Below are positions 46,590 to 57,800 of a stretch of DNA of 64,000 bases, in pieces. Where the stretch lies: positions 18,632,326 to 18,696,325 of the forward strand of contig NC_051433.1 in assembly GCF_001649575.2 (NCBI RefSeq), written 5' to 3'. This stretch comes from Kryptolebias marmoratus. Lineage: Eukaryota > Chordata > Actinopteri > Cyprinodontiformes > Rivulidae. The notes under the pieces are model-generated. The model saw nothing but the letters and a program-made list of their open reading frames with translations. It did no database searches and was not told where the DNA came from. The translations under genes and the position numbers were made by a program. Every line of letters starts with the position of its first letter. Positions within the stretch are counted from its first letter, which is position 1.

Positions 46590-46655
46590 CCGCACATGTT
46601 GAAATGCCCTTTGGCAAGACACTGGAGGCAATGTTGCTGCGGATCTGCTGATGAA
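46590..46655 (+). mobile_element. SINE fragment, same family as 9515-9830
   Basis: CATGTTGAAATGCCCTTTGG, CAAGACACTGG and TGATGAATGTGTATG follow the order of the central SINE body. Both ends are missing. The fragment runs into a TATG/GT microsatellite. Confidence 0.5.
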
Positions 46656-46665
46656 TGTGTATGTA

Positions 46666-46709
<44 letters not shown>
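46656..46709. repeat. (TATG)n(GT)n microsatellite
   Basis: A few TATG units are followed by about 20 GT units. Confidence 0.95.
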
Positions 46710-46711
<2 letters not shown>

Positions 46712-47251
46712 AACAGGCGAAGATTTTTTGAGTGATCAACAAGACCAGCAGAGTTGAGTGTTATATAGTTTAAATTAGTCCATTTATAATTGGTAGTTCA
46801 TTTGTTTTTTTTAATTTAAAGTTGTCAGGAGCAGAAATGTATTAAATTAAAACTGGAACCAGGATGCTTGCCAAACCAACAGCTTCAGGATGAAGTTTTA
46901 CGTATTGACTTGTGTTATGTCAGCTGGTATGTTATAGTTGTCCCTACGTTATGAGTCAGATATCAGCCTCTTTTGTTTTTTAACAAAGGTCGAACCAAGT
47001 TCAATAAGCCTCTTCTTGAAAAGTATTCATATCTTCATGACAGCTTTAGTACCCAGTTATGGAGATTTTGTTACTTTGTGCTGTGCTCGTGTTTCAGATA
47101 CAGCCAACAAGTTAGTAGTTGTGGAGTGCCACTCCAGCAGATAGCTGGCCTCTTCCTCTCTCTCTCTTACGCACGCTCTCCCTCCCTCCTCTTCTCCATG
47201 ACCTTGTGTCGGCGTGTGCTGATGAGCGCTGAGTGGATACGCTCGTGAGTG
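46710..47251. other. Unannotated spacer
   Basis: AT-rich, then CT-rich near 47145-47190. Nothing recognised. Confidence 0.5.
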
Positions 47252-47282
47252 GTGTGTGTGTGCGCGCGTGTGTGTGTGTGTG
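47252..47282. repeat. (GT)n(GC)n(GT)n alternating tract
   Basis: Strict purine-pyrimidine alternation with a central GCGCGC. This is a Z-DNA-prone sequence. Confidence 0.93.
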
Positions 47283-47299
47283 AGGGCTCGAGAAACCGT

Positions 47300-47420
47300 G
47301 GGAGCTCCATTTGTTGTGTAAATGCAAGCCGCTAATTGACTGCCGGGCACGCAGCCTCTCCTTCAGCGGCTGAACCCTGCCCTCCGCCGGGTCCCGGGGA
47401 TCCTGCCAGGGGAATGTTTG
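47300..47420. promoter_or_regulatory. Putative regulatory island
   Basis: CpG-bearing, repeat-free stretch with GCCGCTAATTGACTGCC near 47328 and GCCGGGTCCCGGGG near 47386. It lies between two simple-repeat tracts. A short enhancer or a weak promoter are both possible. Confidence 0.25.
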
Positions 47421-47424
47421 CCCC

Positions 47425-47454
47425 CTCTCTCTCTCACACACACACACACACACA
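47425..47454. repeat. (CT)5(CA)10 microsatellite
   Basis: Compound CT then CA repeat. Confidence 0.95.
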
Positions 47455-50400
47455 TCCACACATGCTCTCGACAGCCTCCCTTTCTCTGTTTTCCTCTGCT
47501 GGAGCACGCCTGGCATGAGGCCAAAGTGAAGATGGGCAGTCCTCTCTCTGTTCTCTGTCTGTGATGAGGGCTCCTAATGAAAAAATACTCTGCGCTGGTA
47601 TGATGTGCTTTTTGATAAAATTGATCATTTCAAGAATTCCTTTTTTTCTTAGAAATTGTAGAACTGCAGAGTGCATTTGAGATTTTGTGAAACAAATGAA
47701 CTGTGGGGAGTGTTTAATGTTTGGCAGGTGTTAGATTCACACATTGCTGGTGTAACAAGACAATGAGGGATCTCTCCAGGAATTAAATGAAAATCTAAGT
47801 CTGCATGCTTTAGATTTTATTGCTGGATTTTTGTTGTTAGATCAGTGATGGACCGGTCACAGTAGCCATATCAATGTTTGCCTCAGTGGTAAGCCCACAT
47901 GAGACTTGTAGTCCAACTGTTGGCTGGCTGGAGGCCCAGATCTTGCACACATGCACTCATTCACCCACACACACACACACAGAGACTGACAAATGTTGCT
48001 CAGCTGGACATGTGATATCTGCTGCTTTCAGAAGGTACAGGTGCCTACGTGATTTAGAGGAATAATTTATGGTAAAGATTGTTTGATACCCAAAGCAATT
48101 AATAACTGGTTCAATGAATCATTTAGCAATACCTTTAACTCTATTACAGATTTGCACAGCTTTTAATTAAATAGATGGCAACTGAATATGTTGTCCTTAT
48201 GTGTGAATGACCTCCATGGTGTTATTTTCATTCAAAATGTGTCGGACCTAGTTACAATTGTATTTAAATTTATATATATATATGCCACAAGTCTGAACTG
48301 CAGGAGCTGCATTAACTGTCAAACACAACAGGTTAATTTAGCTTCTGATCAGCTGATCAGAGGAAACAGTATCTCTGTCTAAACATTGCTCCTTTATCTA
48401 CTATATTGACCTAATTGTTTTTATTTTCTCAGCGCCTGAGCCAAATTAAGGAGTGGTAAAACTAATAAAAAGTGTTAAAGCTTCACCTGAAGCTTCTGCT
48501 CCCTGGTTTTATATCAATGTTTGTAGATGCTTTAGTCTTGTCATTTTATTAATCTGCTGATTACATTTTTATCTAAACAATATACTGAGCTGTTACGTTT
48601 GCAATTTAACTCTGACAAGTTAATAATCTTGCAAAAGCAATAAACATATCAATTGTTTCCTTCCACTCCTGGCATGTTTTAGGCAACTGTTGTACATTTG
48701 GTGCTCAAAGGTCAGTTTTAAAGGTTGATGACATGCTGTGGAAGAAAAAGTCTACAACTTGTTCACTGTCCAGTCTCAAGCCAGTGACAAATGTTGAGCA
48801 CACTCATGGTTGTCTTTGTCACCTTCACAAGCATGCCTGAATGAAACTGTAACAAGCTGAAAACGGATAATAAAACCTTTCATTTTATGCATATCATGCC
48901 TGAAATGGCAGTTTGAGTAAAGCTCCATAGACCCATGAATGGTTAGATAAATTCATGAATCACACGATCAGTTATGCTGTAACTCCAGAATGAAGGCCAG
49001 CTTACATATCTTTAAATGTCATTAATCTTTCACAAATAAGTTATAACCTCTGAATGTGTGCTATAAGCATCACACATTATTTTCTCCTCTTTTGGAGTAA
49101 AAAGTGCCTAAACTGTGTTGCTTTTTATTCATTTAAATATAATTTCTGCAGTTTTCCTTTGACATCGTTTATATGATTTACCACCATATAAGGTGCTTAC
49201 ACTAATACTTTGTTTATAGTTCTTAGCTGCAGTAGGAAGTCATATCCCTGTGTTATAAAGGAATTTCAACAGATAAGGGACAACACACAGATTTAGATTA
49301 AAATGCAGCTGGTAAATGTTTGACATAGCTGTAAATAAATTTAAAGAACACTGTTATAATTGATCTTACTGTGCAAAGTGGTGCTGAAATGTAAATGCAA
49401 AGAAATCCACATGCATCTCGTTTAGGGAAATGAGCTAAATTCCTCAGCTGGATTTACCTTTCACGCTGGAGAAAGTTTTTTTTTTTTTTTTTTGTGGGAT
49501 TACCTGGTGTACAAGTATTATTGCTAAATTGTGTTTCAGTCATGGGAAGGAATGTGAGATAAAACACACAAATCAAAGGAAGTTGTTGACCTGGCCTCAT
49601 AGTTGTGTGTTGTTTTATGTAGCAGGGAGCTCCCTATTAGGAAAACATTACAATACAGTCATAATTGAAATAGTTACAAAAATACACACAACACTAGACC
49701 TTCAGTGGTCAGGTTTTCCCATCCCTGTCCATTGTACGGTCAAGGTAAACATCTGGAAACAGAGAGAGGAACGGACAAACAATAACCTGACACACTCTTC
49801 CGTTACACTCTGTTTAGACTGCAAACACAAAGGAGAAGGAGTGCTTGTGTGTCTGTGAGTACATGTTTGTGTACAAGTCTGTGAACTAATGTCCTGAGAG
49901 AAAGAAAGGAGGAGAGTTTCATTGTGCACACTGATGTAGCAACAACTTGAAAACTTGACGTCACTGACCTTACCAGAAAGTATCAATGAAGTCACCTCAC
50001 ATTCCTGTTGGTTCAGGATCACTAGGTTGTTGTTCCTCTAAATGTTCAATCAGTGCTGTATTTTCTCCAGGTAAGAGAACCAAAATGATCCTCCACTTTC
50101 AAAATTATCCTACATTTAAGTTCAACTTGGGCTCGTCTATTTTTTCGGGGCCATTGGATTCAAAGAGACCAATGCTGGGATTTTTCATGAAGCTCATCAG
50201 CTATGTTACAGAGATAACAACAGTAGGATTAGCTGGCTTACTAAGGCCCGAGCCATGATTCTTTTAATGTTTGCTCATGAAATGACTTGGCAATTTAATG
50301 ATAAATTGAAATGTAATGCAAAATTTCTGTGACTAATATTTCTGATAAACATAAAGCTTTGTAAATGTGACAAAAAGATGATAGTGAGAATATCTCAGGG

Positions 50401-50649
50401 TCCTTTGAGGGTCACCTCGTTTCTGTTTGTGTTTTTGTTGCACAACATGATGAACTGAGCCACAGGACCTGTTAATTCCCAAACTTGACCGACGGGTTTG
50501 ATTCACTACAACCGCTGAAGGAGAACAAGAAAATCTAGTTTCAACAAGTGGGAACGAAAACAGAGAGGAACGGGGAAATGAATTCACTGTCTAGGAAGCT
50601 GATTACTATTTAAAGCAAATGTATTTCCTGTTTTGATGCTCCATTTATA
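47455..50649. other. Unannotated AT-rich spacer
   Basis: About 3.2 kb. It includes a short CA run (47965-47980), an 18-bp perfect palindrome (48344-48361) and a T run near 49478-49494. No exon, RNA or transposon is recognised. Confidence 0.45.
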
Positions 50650-50669
50650 GTCTCTCTCTCTCTCTCTCT
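50650..50669. repeat. (TC)10 microsatellite
   Basis: Ten TC units. Confidence 0.95.
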
Positions 50670-50967
50670 TGACACTGCTAAATAAAGTTTATTAAATCGT
50701 ATTGCTGAATCTGCATGAGCAGAGGGGAAAATTCTGGGAAAGAAAACATGGTGGTTGATAACTTGGATGAGTGAGTTAAGAAAAAAAAAAGTGGAAGTAA
50801 AACTGAAACACACATAAACTTGGTGACAGAAACAGCGAAAGAGCAATTTGCTCTTCTTCCACCGCTTCCAGCTATGCTAGTAGGACTGCAGCCAGACAGG
50901 CAGTGTTGAATCTGAGTCAGCAAGAGTTGAACTGGGGCCTTACCCTAAAGCCTCAGGGCTGCTAGTA

Positions 50968-50970
50968 ACA

Positions 50971-51014
<44 letters not shown>
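50968..51014. repeat. (CA)n microsatellite, one interruption
   Basis: CA units with a single TA near 50977. Confidence 0.96.
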
Positions 51015-51016
<2 letters not shown>

Positions 51017-53199
51017 TATACACATCCAGTCTCACGCAGGCACAGTGTCAGACCTGTCGCCCTATCCTCCTCAGCCCTCCAGCTCCAGCCCTAACTATAA
51101 CTGTTCAGCCAGCAGCTCCTAATTAGTAGCTGCTGCTGCCGCCTGCCCGGCCCCGGCGCCACCGTGGTGAAGCCCCGGCCCCACGTCTGCGGGTGTGTGG
51201 TGGGTTTCAGTATGTGTTTACTCTGAGCTTCGGCTGCAGTGTTGCCTTTGTGTCTTATTTGCAGTGTGTGTGCATGCCTTCTCTTGTGATATTACAGGTG
51301 CAACAGGAAAAGCGAGGTATAAACTGCAGATTGCCATGTTTGCTCTGCAGACTGTGTGGTTATGTGCATCAGATCCTTGTAGCACGGTCTTGTCTCTTAT
51401 GTCTCTGAAAAACTTCCTGTTTAACTTAGACTGGTGCCTTAGACACCCGCTTCTTTAAAGCTTCCATTAAAGGAAAAAAATAGAAATAAAGGCTTTTTTT
51501 GTGCTTCCTTTTCTATGAGTAACTGCAGAAAAATGAATGGATTTTGAAAACCTAAAGGTACTCTCAGGGAAGTGTGCATATTTATTTCCACTTTCCTATG
51601 TTCAAGGCACAAACATTCATTGTCTGTTCAGTATTTTCTGGTTGTATTTTTGTTTTTTAGGTTTATGTCTGTTAGACAAGCAAAGTGTGTGCAATAAACT
51701 TAAACATTTAGCTGCAACTCCAGCTATTATAGATGACAGAAATGCAGTGCTTTCTCTCTGCCCTTGTTCAGACTACATCTTTGTACAACTTTCCTTTTCT
51801 TCGTCGCATCTTGCGTTCAAATTGTGAAGCATCAGTGAAGGCTCTTGTCTTTGCCGTGGATCAGGCTGACACATGTCTCCCCGAAGACCCACCCCAGAAC
51901 AAACACATAGCTGGAATAACTTTGCCATGCAGACACCACAGCCACTGGCCTTCTAATCAGGACCATATCACAAAGAAAGAGCCAGAAGACTTGCTTAGTT
52001 CAACACAGGAAACGCAAACAGCTGAAGAACAGACAATCGATGAAGTCTAACAAGCCCCACATGCATGCTTTTCATACATGCCCTTTATCTGGCGATCTAT
52101 GCTTCTGCAAGCAACACAGTGACCCAAATTGGCAGCAATGCAGCCCCTATGCTCTCAGCCCTGATCTGGGCCAGTCACTCATCACGCTTCTTGAGTGAAA
52201 CACCTAAAGCATCGTCTGTTTTTGCCATTTATTCATACACAATCACAGTCATCTACACACTGATGGCTGTCTTACAAATGCTTTGTGAAATGAGAGACTT
52301 GGTTGCGAGCTGAGCTGAGAACATGGAAAATGCGCGCTTACAGCGTTTTGCTGCAGTTGAGGTTTTCCAGGAATTCCCTTATTTGACAGAATATTTAAGA
52401 GGGGTTTCCTTGATGGCCACTTTGGTTGTGATAACTTCATGATCTGTTTATCCATTTTAATTCAAATGCTTAATTGCTTAACTCCTCTTCTTCCATCCTC
52501 TATAAATCTGCTGAGTAAAATGTATTTTTTGCTGCATAATTCCTTTTTTTGGTGTAAGACTGATGCATGAGGCTGCCAAACAAGAGAACTGAATCAGGAC
52601 TTATCGATTAGGCCTTAATCCATCTCCATCAGGTTTAAAACCCAACAGTTTACATCCCTGTTGCCAAAGCTCAAATCAAAGTTTTTGTTTTTCCTTTGAT
52701 TTTAGAGAAATCATTCATGTTTACTGTAGTCTTTTAGTTTCATATGTGCTTGCAATGTTTACTGGTCAGTTACAGAGTCAGAGAAGAAGTCTTATTTTAT
52801 ATTTTAGTTTTCTGCCCTCGAGTGCAACTTGTCTGTATCATGAACAGAATTTTCATTTGCATTGAAGACGCCAATGTAGCCTTTTGGGTGGACAGAAATG
52901 GCACGAGTGTGTTGCTGCTTTGTTTTGTTCCATTTGTTCATTAGTTTTCAGTAATTACTGCCTTGTGCTTCATACGAACGCAGCCAGGAGAAATGGATTC
53001 ACTTTGTTTTCCTTGGAAAGGTCAGGGCCTAGAGTGAGACACATCTTCAGCAAACACATTCACAGTTTATTTGTCACCTCCTGGAACTTTCTCTCAGCTT
53101 TCTTTCAGACAGTTGAACTATAAATCTGCTGTTTCTCTCTCACTTGCTCTCTCTGTGTGTGTATGTGTGTGTGTCAATTGCTGTAAATTCAAATGAAGC
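51015..53199. other. Unannotated spacer
   Basis: 51060-51190 is GC-rich (GGCCCCGGCGCC near 51149) with GCTGCTGCTG units. 51730-52315 is balanced, with two successive plus-strand frames (51733-52050 and 52065-52313) that I do not recognise. The remainder is ordinary spacer. Confidence 0.4.
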
Positions 53200-53540
53200 G
53201 TGTAGGCTGAGATTTGAAATATCCCTCAGAAGAGCAACAGGGACCTTGTGAGATTGTCTCTTGCTGCTTGGGCTTGGCAGGTAGAGGTCGCTGGCCCCAC
53301 CCTGGTGGCAAGTTCTTGTCGTTGAGCGAGCGTTACCCTTTTCCCCCCCTAGAAATCTCACGAGTTTTAACAAGCTGGAGCAGATCATGCAAGCCAATAC
53401 AATGAGCACATCAAGGGAAGGGGTCATCTCACCTGCACAGAAATTGGATTGCAATGCTGTGACGGAGACCAGCTTTGCTCTGAATCCCATTATCAAACAG
53501 TATTTGTCAAAAATTAGGTCAAGACCCACTTGTAATCTTT
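53200..53540. promoter_or_regulatory. Putative conserved non-coding element
   Basis: A repeat-free island with CCCATTATCAAACAG near 53486, GTCAAAAATTAGGTCAAG near 53506 and GGTCATCTCACCTGCAC near 53422. The last holds an E-box-like CACCTG. The minus strand is open for 129 codons (53140-53529), but its translation matches no family I know. Confidence 0.32.
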
Positions 53541-53809
53541 AGGTGATGGATTAACTCCAGTTGTTTTATGAATAGATTATGGCTCATTGCAAAGTAATTT
53601 AATAAATGAGGATTTTTTTTTTTAAAATCCTTTCAGACTTTTGTCAATAGGAAAATCCTGATCTTAATTGCCTTTCTGAACAGCCTGATTATAAGGCTTG
53701 TAATAACTAAAAAGCATGCATAAATATAAGTTAACATTTGGACCTCAATTTAGTTTTGCATTGATTATTTCTGCAGTTTTGTGGTGACAAAAAAATAACT
53801 TTTTTTGCC

Positions 53810-54075
53810 TTTTAGCTCTCCTTTGCCACGACGACTGAAAGAAAAACAACCTTTTGGAGCCCCCATGCCTTTGCGCTATCCTGTTTGCGCCTCGCATGGC
53901 ATCCATACCAGCATTTCTTGCGTCATTACCAATGCCATCCACCTCACTTTGAAACAGAGCGACCTAGCTTGCATAAATATCCAAACAATGTATGATAATG
54001 GTGATCAAATGACACCTCTGACATATTTTCAGTCTGCTGTGAAAGCGGTGGCGAGTTTTGGAACTAAGCAAGGGA
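53810..54075. promoter_or_regulatory. Putative conserved non-coding element
   Basis: Balanced sequence with GCATAAATATCCAAAC near 53971, TATGATAATGGTGATCAAAT near 53991 and TGACACCTCTGACATATTTT near 54010. It stays open for 94 codons on the plus strand without a recognisable domain. It ends shortly before an N and a 15-G run. Confidence 0.32.
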
Positions 54076-54106
54076 TTTGGAAGTTATGACTGGCAGTAGT
54101 TCCCCT

Positions 54107-54122
54107 NGGGGGGGGGGGGGGG
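54107..54122. other. One-base assembly gap beside a G15 run
   Basis: N at 54107, followed directly by G at 54108-54122 and preceded by CCCCT. This is the same signature as at 5227 and 26832, so probably a contig join. Confidence 0.85.
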
Positions 54123-55954
54123 AGAACATGGCAGGTCATTTGCATGATCAGTATTTGTGTGATATTTCTGTATGCAACTGTGAGATGCCTGGGAGAGAAT
54201 GCAGAAGACGAGGTGAGTTATTAATTCAGTAGCCTGGGTTTAGATATAAACAGAGGGGGGGCTTAATCATACTCTGGCAAATAACATTTAAACACATTTA
54301 AAGCCACAGGAATCTTCCCTGTCTGTCTTGAATTTTCAGATCTGACTTGAATTGTCAATTGTTTGACTCTGTAAGCCTGAGAAAAGTCAGCCTTCTTCTC
54401 GAATCCACTTGTCCACAAGTTGTCCAACCTATTGGGAAAAGAGCAGCGGATCAGCTGTAACATTCAGTTCTCCTAGAAGTCACAGTCGCACCTCAGACTG
54501 TTAATGTCAACACCGTGTTGAGCAAGGAAGTGATATATTTAGTTCCTCCTGTCTTCCTCCCTCTCCTTACCTCTTTTTCCCTGGCATTCCTCTCACTCAT
54601 CACTCTTCCTCTCATCTTCCCCCGCTCGCACCGGTCTGCTTATCTCCTTTCCTCCGTGCTCACATTTCTGTCTTTCCAACACATCTCCCACTGTGTTTTT
54701 CTTTTTCTCCATGTCTGTTCTTATCCTCCTCCGCACGCTCCTCTTCCCCAGAGCTGTACCTCGTCCTGGGCTCTGTTCCTGTAACGGCACTGACAAGCTC
54801 TTTAGACACACTTTTGGCTTTTTTGTCTCTCATCCGCCTTGGTGTCACATTCTGCATTTAATAATAACTAATGTAAACTTCAAGAAACACAAAGCTTGTC
54901 GGACACCCACCAAATATGGCTTCATCTTTAGTTTACATTAGCTGCATCTTTATTAATTGTACTCTCCGTCAAGCCTAAAGACAAACCCTGTACTTTGGCG
55001 TCAGGAAGATGAGTCCGATGTGTGTTTAGCTGTACCTTCCTGCTCTCTCCTCATGTCTGCCCTTTGAATGACTCAGAACAGCAGATGTTACTTGTCCTCC
55101 TGGACTGACCAGTAGGCCCAGCCCTTCCTCTTGGGCTGGCTCCAAGAACATCTCGGCATCTCACATGCTGTTCTGATCATGTTTGGCGGAAAGACTGGAA
55201 TTCTACTTGGACTGTAATGCTGCAAGTCTTAAGCCTTGAGCTTATGTAGATCATTTTTAAGCAAAGACAATTTGTTCTCAGATTACATCTTAACACTATT
55301 ACTGTTGAACAAAAAAAAATTACACCTCAGTTTTACTTGTGAGCAACAATATTTTCAACAAATGTTGATTCTTTTAGAGTAGATGAAGCACTTGAATCAG
55401 ACTTTAAAAGGGTCATTTTTGTGAAAGTTATATTTTGGAGTGTTGTTTTGAAGCACTTTGTTGAAATTAAAGTGGTATTAGCTGTTGTTATGTGACAGGC
55501 ACTCTGTTGCCCACTAGCTGAGGGGAAAAAAATCATTTTTGCTGAACATGCACAGACAGGTTGCTCTCTTCCTATCTCTTTTCATTCCTCATTATTACCC
55601 AGTGACAATCTGTAGATTTATCGCCAACTTCTCTCACCTCCGTCAAATTCCTCAAGCATCAATACCACACCTTTTAACCTTCAGCAGTTTTTTTTCTGTC
55701 CCCCCTTCTTCTATTCCAAACCTGCTTTTACTCAATATTCTTCTCTGCTCATGACATATTTTCCCATTCTTTTAGCTGTTAATAAGCAAGTTTGTCCTTG
55801 TCATTACAAACATTACTTTTTCTGAGTAAATTAAGATCTAGCTTTAAAAGTGGGATAACTCTACACGTCATAGTTATGCCTTCTTTTTGAAAATGATGTA
55901 TTAGTCACATGCACCTACATATTCCTACACAAACCTCCGTTTTAGTCTCCCTCT
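54123..55954. other. Unannotated spacer
   Basis: 54540-54760 is strongly pyrimidine-rich. 55240-55760 is AT-rich. No exon or element is recognised. Confidence 0.5.
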
Positions 55955-56250
55955 TCTCTTGCTGCCTGTATAAGCAGTGATGCATGCAGAGCTGAGTGAA
56001 TGTGAATGATCAGGGACAAGACAGGAAGTCACCGGAGCTCGCAGGCCCCTATTCAAACACAAACTGACTGCCGGCTGGAATAAAACGGGGCTCCTGAGCT
56101 GGAAACGGACGGGATAGATGGGCTTTCTTTGTTTCAGTTCCATAACAGCACGACAGGAGATAATTGGCATTGGCCTCACATAACTCAAATGTAACCGTGC
56201 CAAACAAAATGAATGGTCCCTTCCCACTGAGTTCCTGGACATGATGCCAT
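55955..56250. promoter_or_regulatory. Putative conserved non-coding element
   Basis: Balanced, repeat-free sequence with GATAATTGGCATTGGCC near 56159, TTTGTTTCAG near 56128 and GGAATAAAACGGGGC near 56078. Both reading frames on the minus strand are open but unrecognisable. The assignment is inferred. Confidence 0.27.
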
Positions 56251-56569
56251 CTTTGTTTAGTGCTCACACTGTCGTGGATCTTACTGTTTATTGTGATGAC
56301 ATCAGCCATGTGGGTCAGAGTGTTTCTGGCTGATCATCGTCCTTTGGCTGTCATACAAAAGTTTGTTTTTACTTTTCTTAGTAATGCAATGTTTATAACA
56401 GCATATGGGAGTGCTCTAGAAAACTGGCTTTTCCATTATATACTTATAATCACACAGGAAATTAACTGAAAGTTTATTTTTTGGGGATTTATTGTCTTTG
56501 ACTTTTAGGTATTCACCATGTCTTCCACTGATAACAACACAATTTTTCTGTTGACGATTTAATTCTCAT
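56251..56569. other. Unannotated spacer
   Basis: Nothing recognised. Confidence 0.5.
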
Positions 56570-56710
56570 TCCCCTGTGCTCAGATATCTGCATTTAGCCA
56601 GCTGTCTTGTGACCCATCGGGGGACATAAATCGGCTAAATGCCATGTGACACAAGCCACATGCCCGTCTTAAAGCATTTAGAGCAGGGCCACAGCCATGC
56701 AGTCATAACC
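56570..56710. promoter_or_regulatory. Putative conserved element with an inverted repeat
   Basis: GCATTTAGCC (56590-56599) and GGCTAAATGC (56633-56642) are perfect inverted repeats 33 bp apart. Each is followed by a CTTGTGAC/CATGTGAC motif. The surrounding sequence is balanced and repeat-free. It could be paired binding sites for a dimeric factor (inferred). Confidence 0.32.
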
Positions 56711-57569
56711 AATGATATGGTTACAGATCCTTCTCTGCAGCATATATCCGGAAACAGTATGGCCCTAATGGACAGAGATGGATAAAGATGCTGCCTGAGT
56801 CAATTGTGAACCAGCCCTTTCCCAGCGTGTATGCTTGTTTGTGTGCGTCATTGTTCTTTTTTTTTTTTTTGCTGGTCCTACAACAGAGCAGGACATCTAT
56901 TTGTATTAACATTCTCTGAATGATGTCATGACTGAAGCAAAAAGTAGAACAGATGGTCAGTTTGTGGACTTTAATACAAAAAAAATTAGGTTCAGGATAC
57001 TTTGCTTGTGACAAGGCAGAAAAAAAAAATCACAACTGACTAAATTTAAGATAACCTGTTTTGACATGAGTCTTTGAAGAACCTATCAATTTCTTTAGAA
57101 TTTACCCGAGAGTTAAAGGTCAAAGATACAAAGTCTTTCATTGCATTCCTTCCATTACTAAAACCACTGATAGTAATGAAGTGTTGAGGTAATGTGGGTT
57201 CAGTTGCTCAACAGGAGACCAAAAAAAAACTCATTACGATGATCTAAACTATGGAATTCATTCATTCAAGATATAAGTTATGAGTAATATAAAAATAAAT
57301 TAATTTATAGTTCATCAGCTGTTTGTGACAAACAAAAAATTGGCTTTTCTTGTGACGTATCTTTCTCCTTGAGTTGATTACTCAATACACTGATGACCAA
57401 AACTGTCCTTGGATCATTTGGGAGAAAAGTTATCATACAGTGCATATTTTTGTTGCAATCAAACCTTTCTGGCAAGGCTTTACAATGCAGCACCCCATGT
57501 GTCAGAGGTCAGGCGCGCTCATAGATAAAGGATGTGAGGCAAAGAAAGTAAACAGAGTTGCAGTCGAAG
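56711..57569. other. Unannotated spacer
   Basis: T run near 56857, A runs near 56980, 57021 and 57222. Nothing recognised. Confidence 0.5.
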
Positions 57570-57800
57570 ACCACAGTGTTCGGTAATAAGCTGTTTCGGG
57601 CTGAGAGGGCTGCATTCCATTACAGTGAGCTCAGAGGGAGAATATAAGCAGCGCTATGGAGGAATGCACAGGCTTTGTTTTAACAGACAGAGCTTGGAGC
57701 ACGTTTGTTTTCATGGGGACGGTATACGGTGCATAATCAGGCCCGTTTCATAAACGTACATCACGGTCAGTTTTTATATAAATCCTTTATGCTCTGATTT
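57570..57800. promoter_or_regulatory. Putative conserved non-coding element
   Basis: Balanced sequence with GGTAATAAGCTG near 57582, GAATATAAGCAGCGC near 57640, GGTGCATAATCAGGCCC near 57729 and TCATAAACG near 57749. No protein-like frame. Confidence 0.27.

Noticed and set aside
53140..53529. 129-codon minus-strand frame
   Set aside because: It starts in a GT/CT simple repeat and resembles non-coding conserved sequence rather than protein.
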